A stretch of 64,000 bases of DNA from Ilex aquifolium (GCA_951799425.1 OX637394.1:46914142-46978141), one strand, 5' to 3'. Shown: positions 46,662-58,242, counted from the stretch's first letter. The notes: generated from the letters alone by a model not told the origin. Made by a program: numbers and translations.

Positions 46662-47653
46662 ATGATGATTTAAAATCTCATGAAGGGTTCATAGGATAAA
46701 AATAATTTTGCAACTCCATCTTCTTCTTTATCCTTCTTCTTTGTCGTGTGAGTTTTTTTTTTTATGAATTTACTATAATCTCAATTTTAGTTTTAATAAA
46801 TGATGATGATGATTTTATAATCTCTTAGGGATAAAAATAATTCTGCAACTTCATGCTTTGATCTTTCTCATTCATCTTCCCTGTCTGAGTTTTTTTTTTA
46901 TGAAAAGACTACCACTCTATCTTAGTTTTAATAAATGATGATTATTTATATTATTTAAACCTAAATAAAAATATAATAAAAAATTTACAATATTTAAGTT
47001 CACCACTATTTTAAGTGATAATAGAAATTAAAATTAGTTTTAAAAAATTATAATTATTTATCATATTTCAACTTGAAATAAAAATATAAGGTAAATTTTA
47101 CAATATTTAGGGTAAGTGACATTAAATTTACGATTAAGTTAAAAATATTAGAGGTTAGGATTAGGTTATTAAGTTCAAGCTAAATTACAACTAAAGTTTA
47201 GCACATTTTTTTTTGGCTATTACTATTGTCACAATTTTTTTGGTAAAATTGTCAGGGTTATATTTTGAGTTAAGTTAAAATTATTACATTTGTTTTTCAC
47301 GCTAAATAAATTATAACAAAGTTAGGTAGGTGTTAAATTAAAATAGGTAAAAGAATTTGGGGTAATATGAAACTAATTACATAGTTGAAGGTGTAATGAG
47401 AAAAATATGAGGGAAAAATTGAAAAAATGTGATAATTTAGAGGTATAAGTGAATTTTATTGGACAAGCTAAAATCTTGATCGCTGGTTTGAGCGATCAAG
47501 ATTTTTCAGGGATGAGATTCGTTTGTAAACTTGATCGAATGCCCTGATTTTTTTTTTTAAATTTGTAAAGCTCAGTGAGTAGCCGGTAAAAAGTTTCAGG
47601 CTTGATCAACGGTGGAAGTTCTTCGTGAATTGTGAACCGTTCATTTTTTTTTT
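46662..47653. other. AT-rich flank with a local duplication and a hairpin
   Basis: No gene. About 135 bp at 46662-46796 is repeated at 46797-46935 (both with GGATAAAAATAATT and GCAACT). A perfect 15-bp inverted repeat, AAAATCTTGATCGCT and AGCGATCAAGATTTT with a 6-base loop, is at 47470-47505. T-runs occur at 47550 and 47645. Confidence 0.6.
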
Positions 47654-47700
47654 TGGTACCATACTGAAAAGTAGATTTCGGTACTGTAGTCAGACCCACA

Positions 47701-48070
47701 AATTATCTATCAAAGTTAATGATGTGGGGTCACCTATCCCTCCCTAGCGTCACTACAATGAACTCTCTGGAGAGAGAGACATAGTCTTCTTTTTTATTTG
47801 TTTGCTTGTGTTTATTGTCCCTATAAATTATCTATCAAAGTTAAGATGTGGGGTCACCTATTCCTCCCTAGTGTCACTACAATGAACTCTCTGGAGAGAG
47901 AGAGAGAGTCTTCTTTTTTATTTGTTTGCTTGTGTTTATTGTCCCTATAAATTATCTATCAAAGTTAAGATGTGGGGTCACCTATTCCTCCCTAGTGTCA
48001 CTACAATGAACTCTCTGGAGAGAGAGAGAGAGAGTCTTCTTTTTTATTTGTTTGCTTGTGTTTATTGTCC
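47701..48070 (-). repeat. 124-bp tandem repeat, three copies (inverted R1 leader)
   Basis: Starts at 47701, 47826 and 47950 with AATTATCTATCAAAGTTAA. Each copy includes GTGGGGTCACCTATTCCTCC and a (GA)n stretch of varying length. On the minus strand this is the R1 leader of 1378-1495 and 2668-2790. The third copy runs into the foldback arm. Confidence 0.9.
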
Positions 48071-48373
48071 CCTCCACTTTTTATTTCCATTTCTCTGCTG
48101 TCAACTTCATGGGGCATTCAAATTTTTCCATTTTTGTTTGGAAGGTTTACTTTTCTGCTATTAATCATTCATAAGTTCGTGGTTGGCGGCTCATGTTCTC
48201 CTAAAAAACAGGGCATGAGCCGCCAACCATGAACATATGAATGATTAATAGCAGAAAAGTAAACCTTCCAAACAAAAATGGAAAAATTTGAATGCCCCAT
48301 GAAGCTGACAGCAGAGAAATGCAACCAAAAAGTGGAGGGGACAATAAACACAAGCAAACAGATAAAAGAGAAG
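48036..48373. repeat. Large foldback: 160-bp inverted arms, 18-bp loop
   Basis: Left arm 48036-48195, right arm 48214-48373, pairing over about 160 bp with only about eight mismatches by eye. The loop is TTCTCCTAAAAAACAGGG. Landmarks are GGTTGGCGGCTCATG on the left and CATGAGCCGCCAACC on the right. The single arm at 2487-2667 shows the family exists elsewhere. It could be a foldback transposon part, a MITE or a recent inverted duplication. A transcript across it would form a long double-stranded RNA. Confidence 0.9.
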
Positions 48374-49080
48374 GGGCAACACTACTATACCGCCAAACTA
48401 CTTTTCGATACTATACTGAAAAGTAGTTTGACTGACACATGAGTCTTAAAACCGGTGAAGCCGGTTGCTCTTTCATTACTTAGCCAAAGGTAACAAGTTG
48501 TTGTACCTAGCCCCAAAAGTTGCACCACCAAAACAGTTGTAACATCCAAAACAATTGTAACCCTCCTGTACCTTATCATTTGATATTACACTTTTAACCT
48601 TTTGATATTATAATTCATTAAATTAACATCCAAAATCATCCAATAAATATTCAATTTATTAAATCAACAAGGAACATGCAATTTCATCAAATTAATACTC
48701 AATTAATCAAATTTACACCAAATTAACATTCAATTCTTCAAATCAACATTTAATTTTACCTACTAAATATTTAATTTATTAAATTAACATTAAATAACAT
48801 TCAATCTCATCCAATTTATATTCAAATTCATTCAATTCATAAAATTAACATGAAAAATCCTTCAAAAAAGATTTTTTTTTCCTCAATTTATCAAATTACC
48901 ATTGAAAATCATCCAATAAAGGTTTAATTTAACAAATCAACATCAAAATAACATACAATTTCATTCAATAAACATTTAATTCATCAAATCAGGTGAGATT
49001 TCATGGTGAGATTTTAAAGGTTTAAATTAAACATTTAAAGGTTTCATTTAACAACTCAACATCAAAATAAACATACAATT
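48374..49080 (+). repeat. Composite-repeat module M, copy 2
   Basis: GGGGCAACACTACTATACCG start as at 31793, with the P tag near 48406, a GC-richer stretch slightly longer than copy 1, then about 20-bp AT units and a direct passage into the G-rich array. Confidence 0.8.
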
Positions 49081-49637
49081 TAGTTCCGACTTTTATGGGG
49101 TAGGGGTTCTAACTCTTGGGGTAGGGGTTCCAACTGTTGGGAGAGGGGTTCCAACATTTTTGGTAGAGGTTCCAACTCTTGGGGGAGGAGTTCCAACTTT
49201 TTTGGTAAGAGTTCCAACTTTTTGGGTAGCGGTTCCAACTGTTGGGGAGGAGTTCCAACTCTTTGGGTTCCAACATTTTTGGTAGGGTTCCAACTATTAG
49301 GGGTAGGGTTCCAACTCTTGGAGGGAGGGGTTCCAACTTTTTTGGGTAGGGGTTCCAATTTTTTTGGGTAAGGGTTCCAACGTTTTATGTAGAGGTTCTA
49401 ACTTTTTGGGGTAAGTGTTCCAACTTTTTTGGGTAGGGGTTCTAACTTTTTTGGGTAGGGGTTCCAACTTTTTTGGGTAGGGGTTCCAACTTTTTTGGGT
49501 AAGGGTTCTAACTTTTTGGGTAGAGGTTCCAACTCTTGGGGAGGAGCTCCAACTCTTTGGGGGGAGGAGTTCCAACTGTTGGGGGTAAGGGTTCCAACTC
49601 TTGGGGGAGGGGTTCCAACTTTTTTTGGGTAAGGGTT
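49081..49637 (+). repeat. 22-bp G-rich tandem array, locus 3 (left part)
   Basis: About 25 units of the GGTTCCAAC family, interrupted at 49637 by a solo LTR and continued at 52113. Confidence 0.9.
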
Positions 49638-52112
49638 TGTAACGCCCCAAATACCACCCTGGACGGCAATACATTCTACAACCATTTATAACGTGAGAGC
49701 ACAAATAAAAATTCATAAATAACCGGGGGTCCTTAATTTTCACGAAATTTGGGCAGAGCCTCCTTTGTTCGGGGAGCTCTACCCAAAACACAACCTGTGC
49801 ATTTATAATACATCGACCACACCGGGTCCATTTATCCCTCAAATCTCTACAACGTTGCCCCAAAAGATTTTCCATTCACCACATGTAATATTCACAATAA
49901 CATTCTCCAAAATAATAAGTCAAGCCATGGCCACAATATCAAAAGAATATGTCCAACAATGGCCTTTACATTTCCAAATGAATTGAACTAAGATAACGCA
50001 GCGGAATACAAAATATTAGACTTTACATGACTTCCAAAATAATTTATCAAGTCTAGTACAAAAATAAATGACATCTCTATATGTCCCACTCGGGATCCAC
50101 GTATCCCTCTAAGGAAGCTTCTCCTTGGCCCGGCTCATGAGCATCGAGCTCCTCCTCTAGAGTAAAATCTGAAAATATTCAACGGTAGGGGGTGAGCACG
50201 AAGCTCTGTAGAAAAATCCTCTCAATCCCAAACAAGGTTTAGAAAAGTATATAAAACGGTCGGTCTCATTTTACAAATAACATATATAGCATTTCAAGTA
50301 AAACATGACATTTTAAGTAGATCTCCAGTTTAAGCTATAATCATGATCTAGTGAAAAGTTAATGTAAATTGCATAACATTATACCATTTATGAAGGGCGT
50401 CTTCCGATGTATTGTCCCATACCAATGCACCGACCAAGACAATACAACCATCATTCTCTATATATATATTTTGGTTCATCCCCGTACCATGTATGTTGAT
50501 TGCTTCTCATGAATCTACCCAACGATTATACTTAGTCCACCTATTTACATCATAATCACAAGCACTATAGGAAATGGCGTCTACCATCCCAATGGCAGTG
50601 ACGAGTCCCTTCCTAGGAAAAATATACAATCTCTTGTTCGAACTCCAGTGAACGATAGTGGTCGCATTACCAAATGACAAACCACTACAAGTGTTAGGAA
50701 ACCATTTCACCCCTCACTGGGATAGACTAATCTCTAACACTCTACGGCATCTCTCGATGGCAATCCAAGTCCCTCACAACAACCATACAATGAGGAAACC
50801 AAGATATTCTCCATTCATAAACAATTTCCAATATATACAAAATCCACAATTCCTCATTTATAATTCAAGAGTCACAAGTGTACCATTCTCAATATACTAT
50901 AATACTAAGGAATTTAAAATATGCAAGAGATCATATCAATAAACCTTCACAACCTTGATATCAAAATTCTAGGGTTTTTCCAAACCAAACATAATTTCTT
51001 GGAATAATAACAAGGATTAGATTAAAACATGATTTAGTCAACAATAGGCATTTAGAAATCATGAATTCATATATTTTTCATAACCCAAACATGTATTTAA
51101 CAAAACTAAGATTTTGGGAACTCAAGAACAATGTCTCTTGAACCCAATCATGCATTTTGTTCAAAATCTATGTTTCAATAACAAAGAATCCAAGAACTCA
51201 TATCTATTTATCATATACTCTCAAGAATATTGAAAACATACATATATAATACCCTAATCCTCAATGAAAGAGTTTGAGAAGAATCCCCTACCTTGAAATC
51301 AAACCAAAGTCCAAACAAAAGCCCAAGCTTTAGAGACTCTCTTTGCCCCTTTTTTTCTTCCCTTTCTCTTCCCCTAGGGTTCTAACAAGTTGGAGGTGAG
51401 AGTGGAGTGAAAGGATGGGAGCAAATGGACTGAAAAATGGTGTTTTAAACATAGCAGCCCCGATTTTTACTGTTCACTGGGCTGCAATTTGAGTTTTTCT
51501 CCAAAATTACGATTTTGCCACTAAGAATCCCCAATTTGATCCATATGACTACCCTAAGGTTTTTCGACGTTCCGGATTCATTTCTAATGTTATTTTAACC
51601 TAAAAACATTTATTTTTATGATTTATTTTAAAACTAAAATAAATTTACACTCGAATATTAAAATTACAACCCAAGTGCAGATTTTTGGTCAACTTCGGAG
51701 AATAAACTGATTTGACTCAGGTATTTCTAGTATGTGTGACCTATATGGTTGGAAATATATACGAGTTAGGGTTCTAACAAAAATAACGGTGCGCAATTTG
51801 GACTTTCCAACAAAGAGTTATGATCAAATTGGTGAAAGGTAGTCGGCCGGACTGTTTCGACATTGTTTCGTTATCTGGGCATAACTCTCTCATCCGAGCT
51901 CCGATTGAGATGATTCAAGATGCTATGGAACGCTACGAAGGATCTCTTCAACTTTCATGTTTTGAGTTTTGAGAGATATTGACTGCATCAAGGTCGAAAT
52001 CGCACTTGAAGTTGCAGCCAGTGCACTGTTCACAGCCTATTTCATCCATTTTTACAACAATTATTTACTATATATCTATATGCATATATAAAATAAAATG
52101 CGGGGTGTTACA
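49638..52112 (-). mobile_element. Tekay-like solo LTR with 5-bp target duplication
   Basis: 2,475 bp from TGTAACGCCCC to GGGGTGTTACA, flanked by GGGTT at 49633-49637 and 52113-52117. It shares many blocks with the solo LTR at 36007-38604, e.g. ACCACACCGGGTCCA, GGTAGGGGGTGAGCACGAAG and CAAAATATTAGACTTTACAT, but differs elsewhere and lacks the TACCGGTA cluster, so it is a sister subfamily. Strand is inferred from the relative. Confidence 0.9.
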
Positions 52113-52254
52113 GGGTTCCAACTTTTTTGGGTAAGGGTTCCAACTTTTTTGGTAGAGGTTTCAACTTTTTTGGGTAAGGGTTTCAACTGTTTGGATAGAG
52201 GTTCTGAGGAGGGTTTCAACTTTTTTGAGATGGTTGCAAGGGGTTTCAACTCTT
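52113..52254 (+). repeat. 22-bp G-rich tandem array, locus 3 (right part)
   Basis: About six units continuing the array after the solo LTR, then a join to AT-rich macro-repeat. Confidence 0.85.
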
Positions 52255-53866
52255 GACAATGAATATGTATTGGATGAATTTAATGTTAATAGTTGAATTT
52301 AAATGTTAATTTTATTAATTGAATGTTTATTAGATGAAATGTAATGTTAATTTAGAGTTGAGTTAATGAATTAACTATTTATTTGATTAATTTTCATATT
52401 ACTTTGGTTTGGTGTTGATTTGATAAATAAATTTTTTTTGGGATTATTTTGGATTTTAATTTTGATAAATTGAGTGGTAATTGGATGAATTGAATGTCGA
52501 TTTAGTATTAATTTGATGAATTGAATATTAATTGGATGAATTAAATGTTAATTTGATATTAATTTGATGAATTAAATATTAATTTGATGAAATTGAATGT
52601 TAATTTAATTGTGTTGCGTTAGATTGAGAACAAAATAAAAATAGTGTTATAGTTTAGGGGTGTAAGTGTAATTTAAACTAAGACCGGTCCTAGGAATGGT
52701 GGACTGATCGTGTGTATAATTACACTTACTTCTCCTATCATATTACACTTTTATCCCTTTGATATTACACTTTTAACTTTTTGATATTATAATTCATCAA
52801 ATTAACATTGAAAATCATACAATAAATATTCAATTTATTAAATCAACAAGTAACATGCAATTTCATCAATTTAATACTCAATTCATCAAATTTACACCAA
52901 ATTAACATTCAATTCTTCAAATCAACATTTAATTTTACCTAATAAACATTTAATTCATTAAATTAACATTAAAATTCAACTAATAAACATTTAATTCATC
53001 AACGTAACATTCAATCTCATCCAATTTATATTCAAATTCACTCAATTAACATTCAATTCATAAAATTAATATCGAAAATCCTCGATTTAACAAATGAACA
53101 CCAAAGTAACGTGCAATTTCATCCAATAAACGTTTAATTTTTCAAATAAATAACAAATTAACATTCAATTCTTCAAATCAACATTCAATTTCATCTAATA
53201 AACATTTAATTCATCAACTTGACATTCAATCACATTTAATTAATATTCAATTCATCAAATGAACATTCAATTCATCTAATTTATATTCAAATTCATTAAA
53301 TTAACACTCAATTTATCAAATTATCATCGAAAATCATTCAATAAAGGTTCAATTTAACAAATCAACATCAAAGTAACATACAGTTACATCCAATAAACAT
53401 TTATTTCAACAAATCAATACTAAATTAATATTCAATTCAACAAATTAACATTCAATTTCATCTAATAACATTTAATATTCAATTCATCAAATTTATACCA
53501 AATAAACATTCAATTTCATTAAATAAACATTCAAATCATCATATTAACACCAAATTAAAATTCAATTCATCAAATTAATATTTAATTCATTAAATTAACA
53601 TTCAATTCATCAAATTAAAATATAAAATCATCTAATAAAGATTTAATTCATCAAATCAATATCAAATTAACATTCAATTTAACAAATTAACATTTCATTT
53701 TGAATACTAAACATTCAATTCATTAAATTAACTATTTAACATTCAATTCATCAAATTAACACCAAATTAACTTTCAATTCTTCAAATCAACACCAAACTA
53801 ACATTGAATTCATCAAATTAACACAAAATTAATATTTAATTCATTAAATTCGAATTAATCCTGACC
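52255..53866 (+). repeat. AT-rich macro-repeat, diverged copy
   Basis: Same order of parts as 33530-35130: reverse-type 20-bp units, the core with GTGTTATAGTTTAGGGGTGT and GGAATGGTGGACTGATCGTG, then forward-type units to 53866. Divergence from the 33-39 kb units is clearly higher than among those units. Confidence 0.8.
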
Positions 53867-53998
53867 CCTAAAAAAAAATTTCACTTACATTAGAACGAGT
53901 CAAGAATTGAATCACCATGGTAAGCAACGGAGGATTATCAACGACAAAGTCAGTAATGGAGTTTCACAGTGTGCTTGCAGACTCAATAGGGAAGGCAA
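53867..53998. other. Short non-repetitive insert between AT array and G-rich array
   Basis: About 130 bp of ordinary base composition, unlike everything around it. On the minus strand it could encode DFVVDNPPLLTMVIQFLTRS, but I do not recognise this. It may be a captured fragment of host sequence. Confidence 0.35.
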
Positions 53999-54827
53999 GA
54001 CCTGTAACTTTTTTGGGTAGGGGTACCAACTTTTTTAGTAGGAGTTCCAACTTTTTTGGGTAGGGGTTCCAACTTTTTTGGGTAGATGTTACAACTTTTT
54101 GGGGGAGGAGTTCCAACTCTTGAGGAAGGGGTTCCAACTCTTGGGGGAGGGATTCCAACTTTTTTGGGTAAGAGTTCCAACTTTTTGGGGGGGGGGGGGT
54201 TCCAAATTTTTTGGGTATGAGTTCCAACTCTTGGGGGAGGGGGTCCAACATTTTTGGTAGGGGTTCCAACTGTTGGGGGTAGGGGTTCCAACTCTTGAGG
54301 GGAGGGGTTCCAACTTTTTTGGGTAGGGATTTCAACTTTTTTGGGTAGAGGTTCCAACTTTTTTGGGTAAGGGTTCCAACTTTTATGGGTAATAGTTTCA
54401 ACTCTTTTGGTAGGGGTTCCAACTGTTGGGGTAGGGGGTTCCAACTCTTGGGGGAGGGGTTCTAACTTTTTTGGGTAGGGGTTCCAACTCTTGGGGGAGG
54501 GGTTCCAATTGTTTTGGGTAGGGGTTCCAACTTTTTTGGGTAGAGATTCCAATTTTTTTGGGCAAGGGTTCCAACTTTTGGGAGGGCGGGTTCCAACTTT
54601 TTTGGGTATGTGTTCCAACTGTTGGGGGAGGGTTCCAACAAATTTAGTGGGAGTTCCAACTGTTGGGGGTAAGGGTTCCAACTCTTGGGGGGAGGGGTTC
54701 CAACTTTTTTGGGTAGGGGTTCCAACTTTTTTGGGTAAGGGTTCCAACTTTTATGGTTAATAGTTCCAACTCTTTTGGGTAAGGGTTTCAACTTTTATGA
54801 GTAAAAGTTCCAATTCTTTTGGGTAGG
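53999..54827 (+). repeat. 22-bp G-rich tandem array, locus 4 (left part)
   Basis: About 37 units, with a run of 11 Gs near 54190. Interrupted after GTAGG (54823-54827) by the young LTR element and continued at 61804. Confidence 0.9.
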
Positions 54828-56668
54828 TGATGAGCGCATAATATTTCATATTTGAAGGGCTCATTACATGCATTATAACTCAACTTTTGCATTTAAATAC
54901 TTAGTGTTAGCCAAAATTGTCTATAATGTTGATATTTTGATGTTGCAACCTTTTATAGCTTAAATGATTGATTTTAGGACATTGCAACCTTGATGGATGT
55001 GTGGTGAAGGCATGGACACAATACATGAAGAATTGGAGGCTTAAAAGTGAAGAAATCAAGAAGGCATTGGTGCTTGGGAACAAGGGCACCAGCTGCAGCA
55101 ACAATTGGAAGCACTGCCTCGGAATTCCTCCATTTTGACCATGATCTACTCAGAATTTGGAAAAGTTAAAAACATTAAAGTTGTAGATATGGGTGTCTTC
55201 TGTTTGGTGTCACAATTTCAGCCCAATCCAACGGTTAGATCAAGAGTTATGCCGATTCTACCGAAGGTGGTCCAGTGCAGAAAAACAGTACCGGTACCCA
55301 GTACCGGTACTCCGGACCTTCTGGTCGCGAAAACAGCCTGTAACTCAACTTTGAGGCTTGGGGGTCCCACCTACACTTCTCCCACGCCTATCCCAACATT
55401 TCCTTACACATTTACAGGCCTCCTACACTCAAGTGGAAGACTTTAAAGGCCAATGCATTAAAGGAGGAATGGGGGGAAGTGGGCTGCCCAGGCTATGATC
55501 TCCTAGCCTGTCAAAGCCATCCATTCAGCCCTCTCTTGATGGGAGCTCGTACACACAGCTAGGGGGGAGCCTCATGGACGAAAATGCAACTCTCTCACAC
55601 CATTATTTTTCAGCATTCCATTCATTTGTAAAGGGTTGGCTACCTAAGCTTAGAGTAGTTTTAGTGAGGAAGAAGATGAATAGTAAAGTTGTGATTTTTA
55701 CATGTTCTTCCATCCATTTCTCTTGTAACCTCTTGTAAGGATATTGTAAGCTTCCTTTACTGTCTTTAATGCCATTTATTAGAAGTACATTTCAAGTTTA
55801 GCCTTGCACTTTACATTTCACCATTGTTATGCTTTCAAGTTCTTCATTTTTAGCTTAAAATGGGTATTGAATGTTTTTGTTCATAGCTTTAGATTTCTTG
55901 CTTCAAGTTTAGTTTCATGCTTTAAAGCTTCATTTCTATACAATGTCTTTCATTTACATTATGCTTGTCTTTCCTTTATGCATTTTTAATATGAGTAGCT
56001 AGGATTTAAGTTGGTTAATCCAAGAGAAAATTCCTCTTGGGAATACCATTTTCAACTCTTCTTCATTCCTCCCTTAAGAGTCCAATGGTTCGGTTTGACA
56101 GGGTTGAGAGTGGATGAGTTGGTGAGCCTTTGATATTCCGTAGGCCTAGTCACGGTTTATGCTTAGATACTCACCAATCTTGTCCCTAGCTTCCCCCGAA
56201 TCAATCGTTCATTCATGCTCTATCGAAGGAAGGCTTTGAGTTGATTTGGTATTCCCATTGGAATGAACCCTTTGGATTAGCCAACACTTGCTTTATTTGC
56301 ATTTTCATTCACAAACCAAACACAAAACTCAAATACAAGATTTTACACTTTCTTTTCACTTTTGCAAAATCACTTTCACAAAACTCCCTTTCCTTCCCTG
56401 AGGAGACGACCTTGGAATATTTTCCAAGTAAAACACACGACCACAAAAGACTCCTTTCGATTGGGGAGCATTTTTGTGCACACCGCATCTCATTCCATCT
56501 ATTTTGTTCATCACATTTCCATTCACATCCATTTTGTTGTTGTTTCCTATCTTCTTGCATCATCCGGAGGGAGAGTGACACTCCCCCATCACTATAAGCC
56601 ACATACACACATTGAGGGTGAAGGTGATGTTTAGAGGTTAGGATACAACAACCTTTTCCAATCAATCA
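54828..56668 (+). mobile_element. 5' LTR of the young non-autonomous element
   Basis: TGATGAGCGCATAA...AATCAATCA. Two TACCGGTA octamers at 55289 and 55302. A TATA-like CTTTAAAGG lies near 55441. Frames inside (e.g. 56241-56597) are present identically in the other LTR and are not considered genes. Confidence 0.95.
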
Positions 56669-56672
56669 TTTT

Positions 56673-56692
56673 TGGCGCCGTTGCCGGGAAAG
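56673..56692 (+). promoter_or_regulatory. Primer-binding site of the young element
   Basis: TGGCGCCGTTGCCGGGAAAG, four bases after the 5' LTR; typical of Athila/Tat elements and different from the TGGCGCCGTCTGTGGGAA of the two Tat-like elements here. Confidence 0.85.
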
Positions 56693-56801
56693 GTTAAGCG
56701 TCGAGTTCGAGGGTGATTTTGGGACGGCATAAGGTAAGTCTTGTGATTTTCATCACGGGCCAAGGTATGTCGTCTAACTTGTAAATATTTTGTTTTATAT
56801 A

Positions 56802-57761
56802 ATGTCTTATAATTTTTATGATAATGTATCAAATGCCCAAAATTTTCAAAATATGTGTAAGATTTGTGATGAGTATGGGCATATTTCTAGTGAGTGCCCA
56901 AGAATGGCCTCTTATTTTGAAAACGTATGCAAGATTTGTGGTGAGTTTGGACACATCACTAGTGAGTGCCCAATAAATGCCCCTTATTTTGAATATGTTT
57001 GCGAGATGTGTGGTGAGAATGGACACCTCAGTAGTGAATCCCCAATAAATTATCCGGTTCAAGACTTTGCATGCGAAAACTTTTACCCCAACCATTATGC
57101 TACACCGAGTTACTCGAGTTATGGTTGGGAGAATGAACCTCATGATTTTTCATCCAATTTCACACCACCTAATGATTTTTGCCACTATCCAACATATAGG
57201 GACTCAACCGAACAAGAATTGGAAAATACGTTGTACGAGTTTATTCAATCCCAAATGGAATGCAATGCCCAAATGACCCAACAACTTTCTGTAATTAGTG
57301 ATCAACTTAATACATTGACTAATGCTATAATTGCTATGGATGAAGAATTACACCTTGAGCATAGTCAATGTATTGAGGATGATCACCCCATTGAAATACA
57401 TATTGAGGTTGAATCTCCCACCACTCTTGATTGTGAAAAGTTTGATGAAGTGTTTATCTCACATGAGGCTAATGAGCCCAAGGTCTTTTCTCCATCTAAG
57501 AGTGGTGTTGAGATTCACATTTCTCAACTTGGGGAGGGCATTGCAATGGAGTCAAGTGTTGAAACTTGTAAAGAAAAATTGTATACTCCATTTGTGGGAT
57601 TGCATAAACTTGCCTACACATCTATTTGGTTGAGATTTTTTAATCAACATCCTTTATATGTTTGGATAGATGGTTTAAGAAGGGCATTGATGCAACAAAA
57701 AAATTTTAAAATCAAAAAAATCCATGGGCGTAAGGTCATATCCGAATTGAAGCCGGATTGA
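56802..57761 (+). CDS. Zinc-knuckle ORF of the young non-autonomous element
   Basis: 319 codons from the first true ATG (MSYNFYDNVSN). An in-frame TTG-started extension upstream is not used. The N-terminus has two canonical CCHC knuckles, CKICDEYGHISSECP and CKICGEFGHITSECP, spaced 25 residues apart, and a third degenerate one (CEMCGENGHLSSE). A Tyr/Asn/Pro-rich linker is followed by an amphipathic stretch (LENTLYEFIQSQMECNAQMT) that could form a coiled coil. The rest is acidic with a basic end (KIKKIHGRK). No capsid-type gag block is seen. The frame is uninterrupted in a very young element, so the protein may be made and may bind the element RNA. It is probably derived from an Athila gag/ORF1 edge. 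The exact role is unknown. Confidence 0.75.
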   Translation: MSYNFYDNVSNAQNFQNMCKICDEYGHISSECPRMASYFENVCKICGEFGHITSECPINAPYFEYVCEMCGENGHLSSESPINYPVQDFACENFYPNHYATPSYSSYGWENEPHDFSSNFTPPNDFCHYPTYRDSTEQELENTLYEFIQSQMECNAQMTQQLSVISDQLNTLTNAIIAMDEELHLEHSQCIEDDHPIEIHIEVESPTTLDCEKFDEVFISHEANEPKVFSPSKSGVEIHISQLGEGIAMESSVETCKEKLYTPFVGLHKLAYTSIWLRFFNQHPLYVWIDGLRRALMQQKNFKIKKIHGRKVISELKPD

Positions 57762-57924
57762 CATGAGCCCTTGTTGTTTTGTTTCCATGTACATAGTAGT
57801 TAGATCTCTTTTATTGTCATATTTTTATTTTTCATGTCGTTATAGTATAATGGTGAGTATCATTGTAGTGAAGTTTTTAGCATAAAGCTTGTTTAAGAAT
57901 CAGGAAACAGACAAAGCAGAACAG

Positions 57925-57989
57925 TACCGGTACTCGGTACCGGTACTAAAAGTCTACTGGAATCGCAGTACCGGTACCCAGTACCGGTA
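57925..57989. promoter_or_regulatory. Internal cluster of four TACCGGTA palindromes
   Basis: Copies at 57925, 57938, 57969 and 57982, in two pairs shaped AGTACCGGTAC...TACCGGTACT with 13-bp spacing. The LTRs carry one such pair each with the same 13-bp spacing. It lies in the 3' non-coding part, just after the ORF. Confidence 0.6.
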
Positions 57990-58074
57990 CTGTTTGCCTG
58001 ACAGACCCAATCTCTGCAATGCTGTTCCACCTGCTTTGAGGGCATCACCAGCATTTCTCCCCCATGTTCTAGTC

Positions 58075-58242
58075 TAAGTTGGGGGGTGTAAATGAGCTTT
58101 GTGTGTTTCATTTTCTCTTTTATGTTTATATATATATAAAAAAAAAAAAAAAGGGGTATCTCATTTCCCATTTTACCTTCATTGTTTTCATTGCATGATT
58201 CCCTGTGCATTGAGGACAATGCATAGTTTAAGTTGGGGGGTG
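58075..58242 (+). promoter_or_regulatory. Two internal purine-tract-like copies in the young element
   Basis: TAAGTTGGGGGGTG at 58075-58088 and again at 58229-58242, both matching the true purine tract at 59949-59962. The second is preceded by TTGAGGACAATGCATAG, as in the other Athila-like elements of the window. Confidence 0.7.

Noticed and set aside
54105-54270. Telomere remnant, suggested by GGGTAGGGG motifs
   Set aside because: The unit is 22 bp with a constant GGTTCCAAC half and no run of the plant telomere heptamer TTTAGGG, so an interstitial telomere is not supported.
56241-56665. 118-codon frames on both strands, repeated at 61376-61800
   Set aside because: They lie inside the two LTRs of the young element and owe their identity to LTR identity. 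No domain or coding bias is evident.
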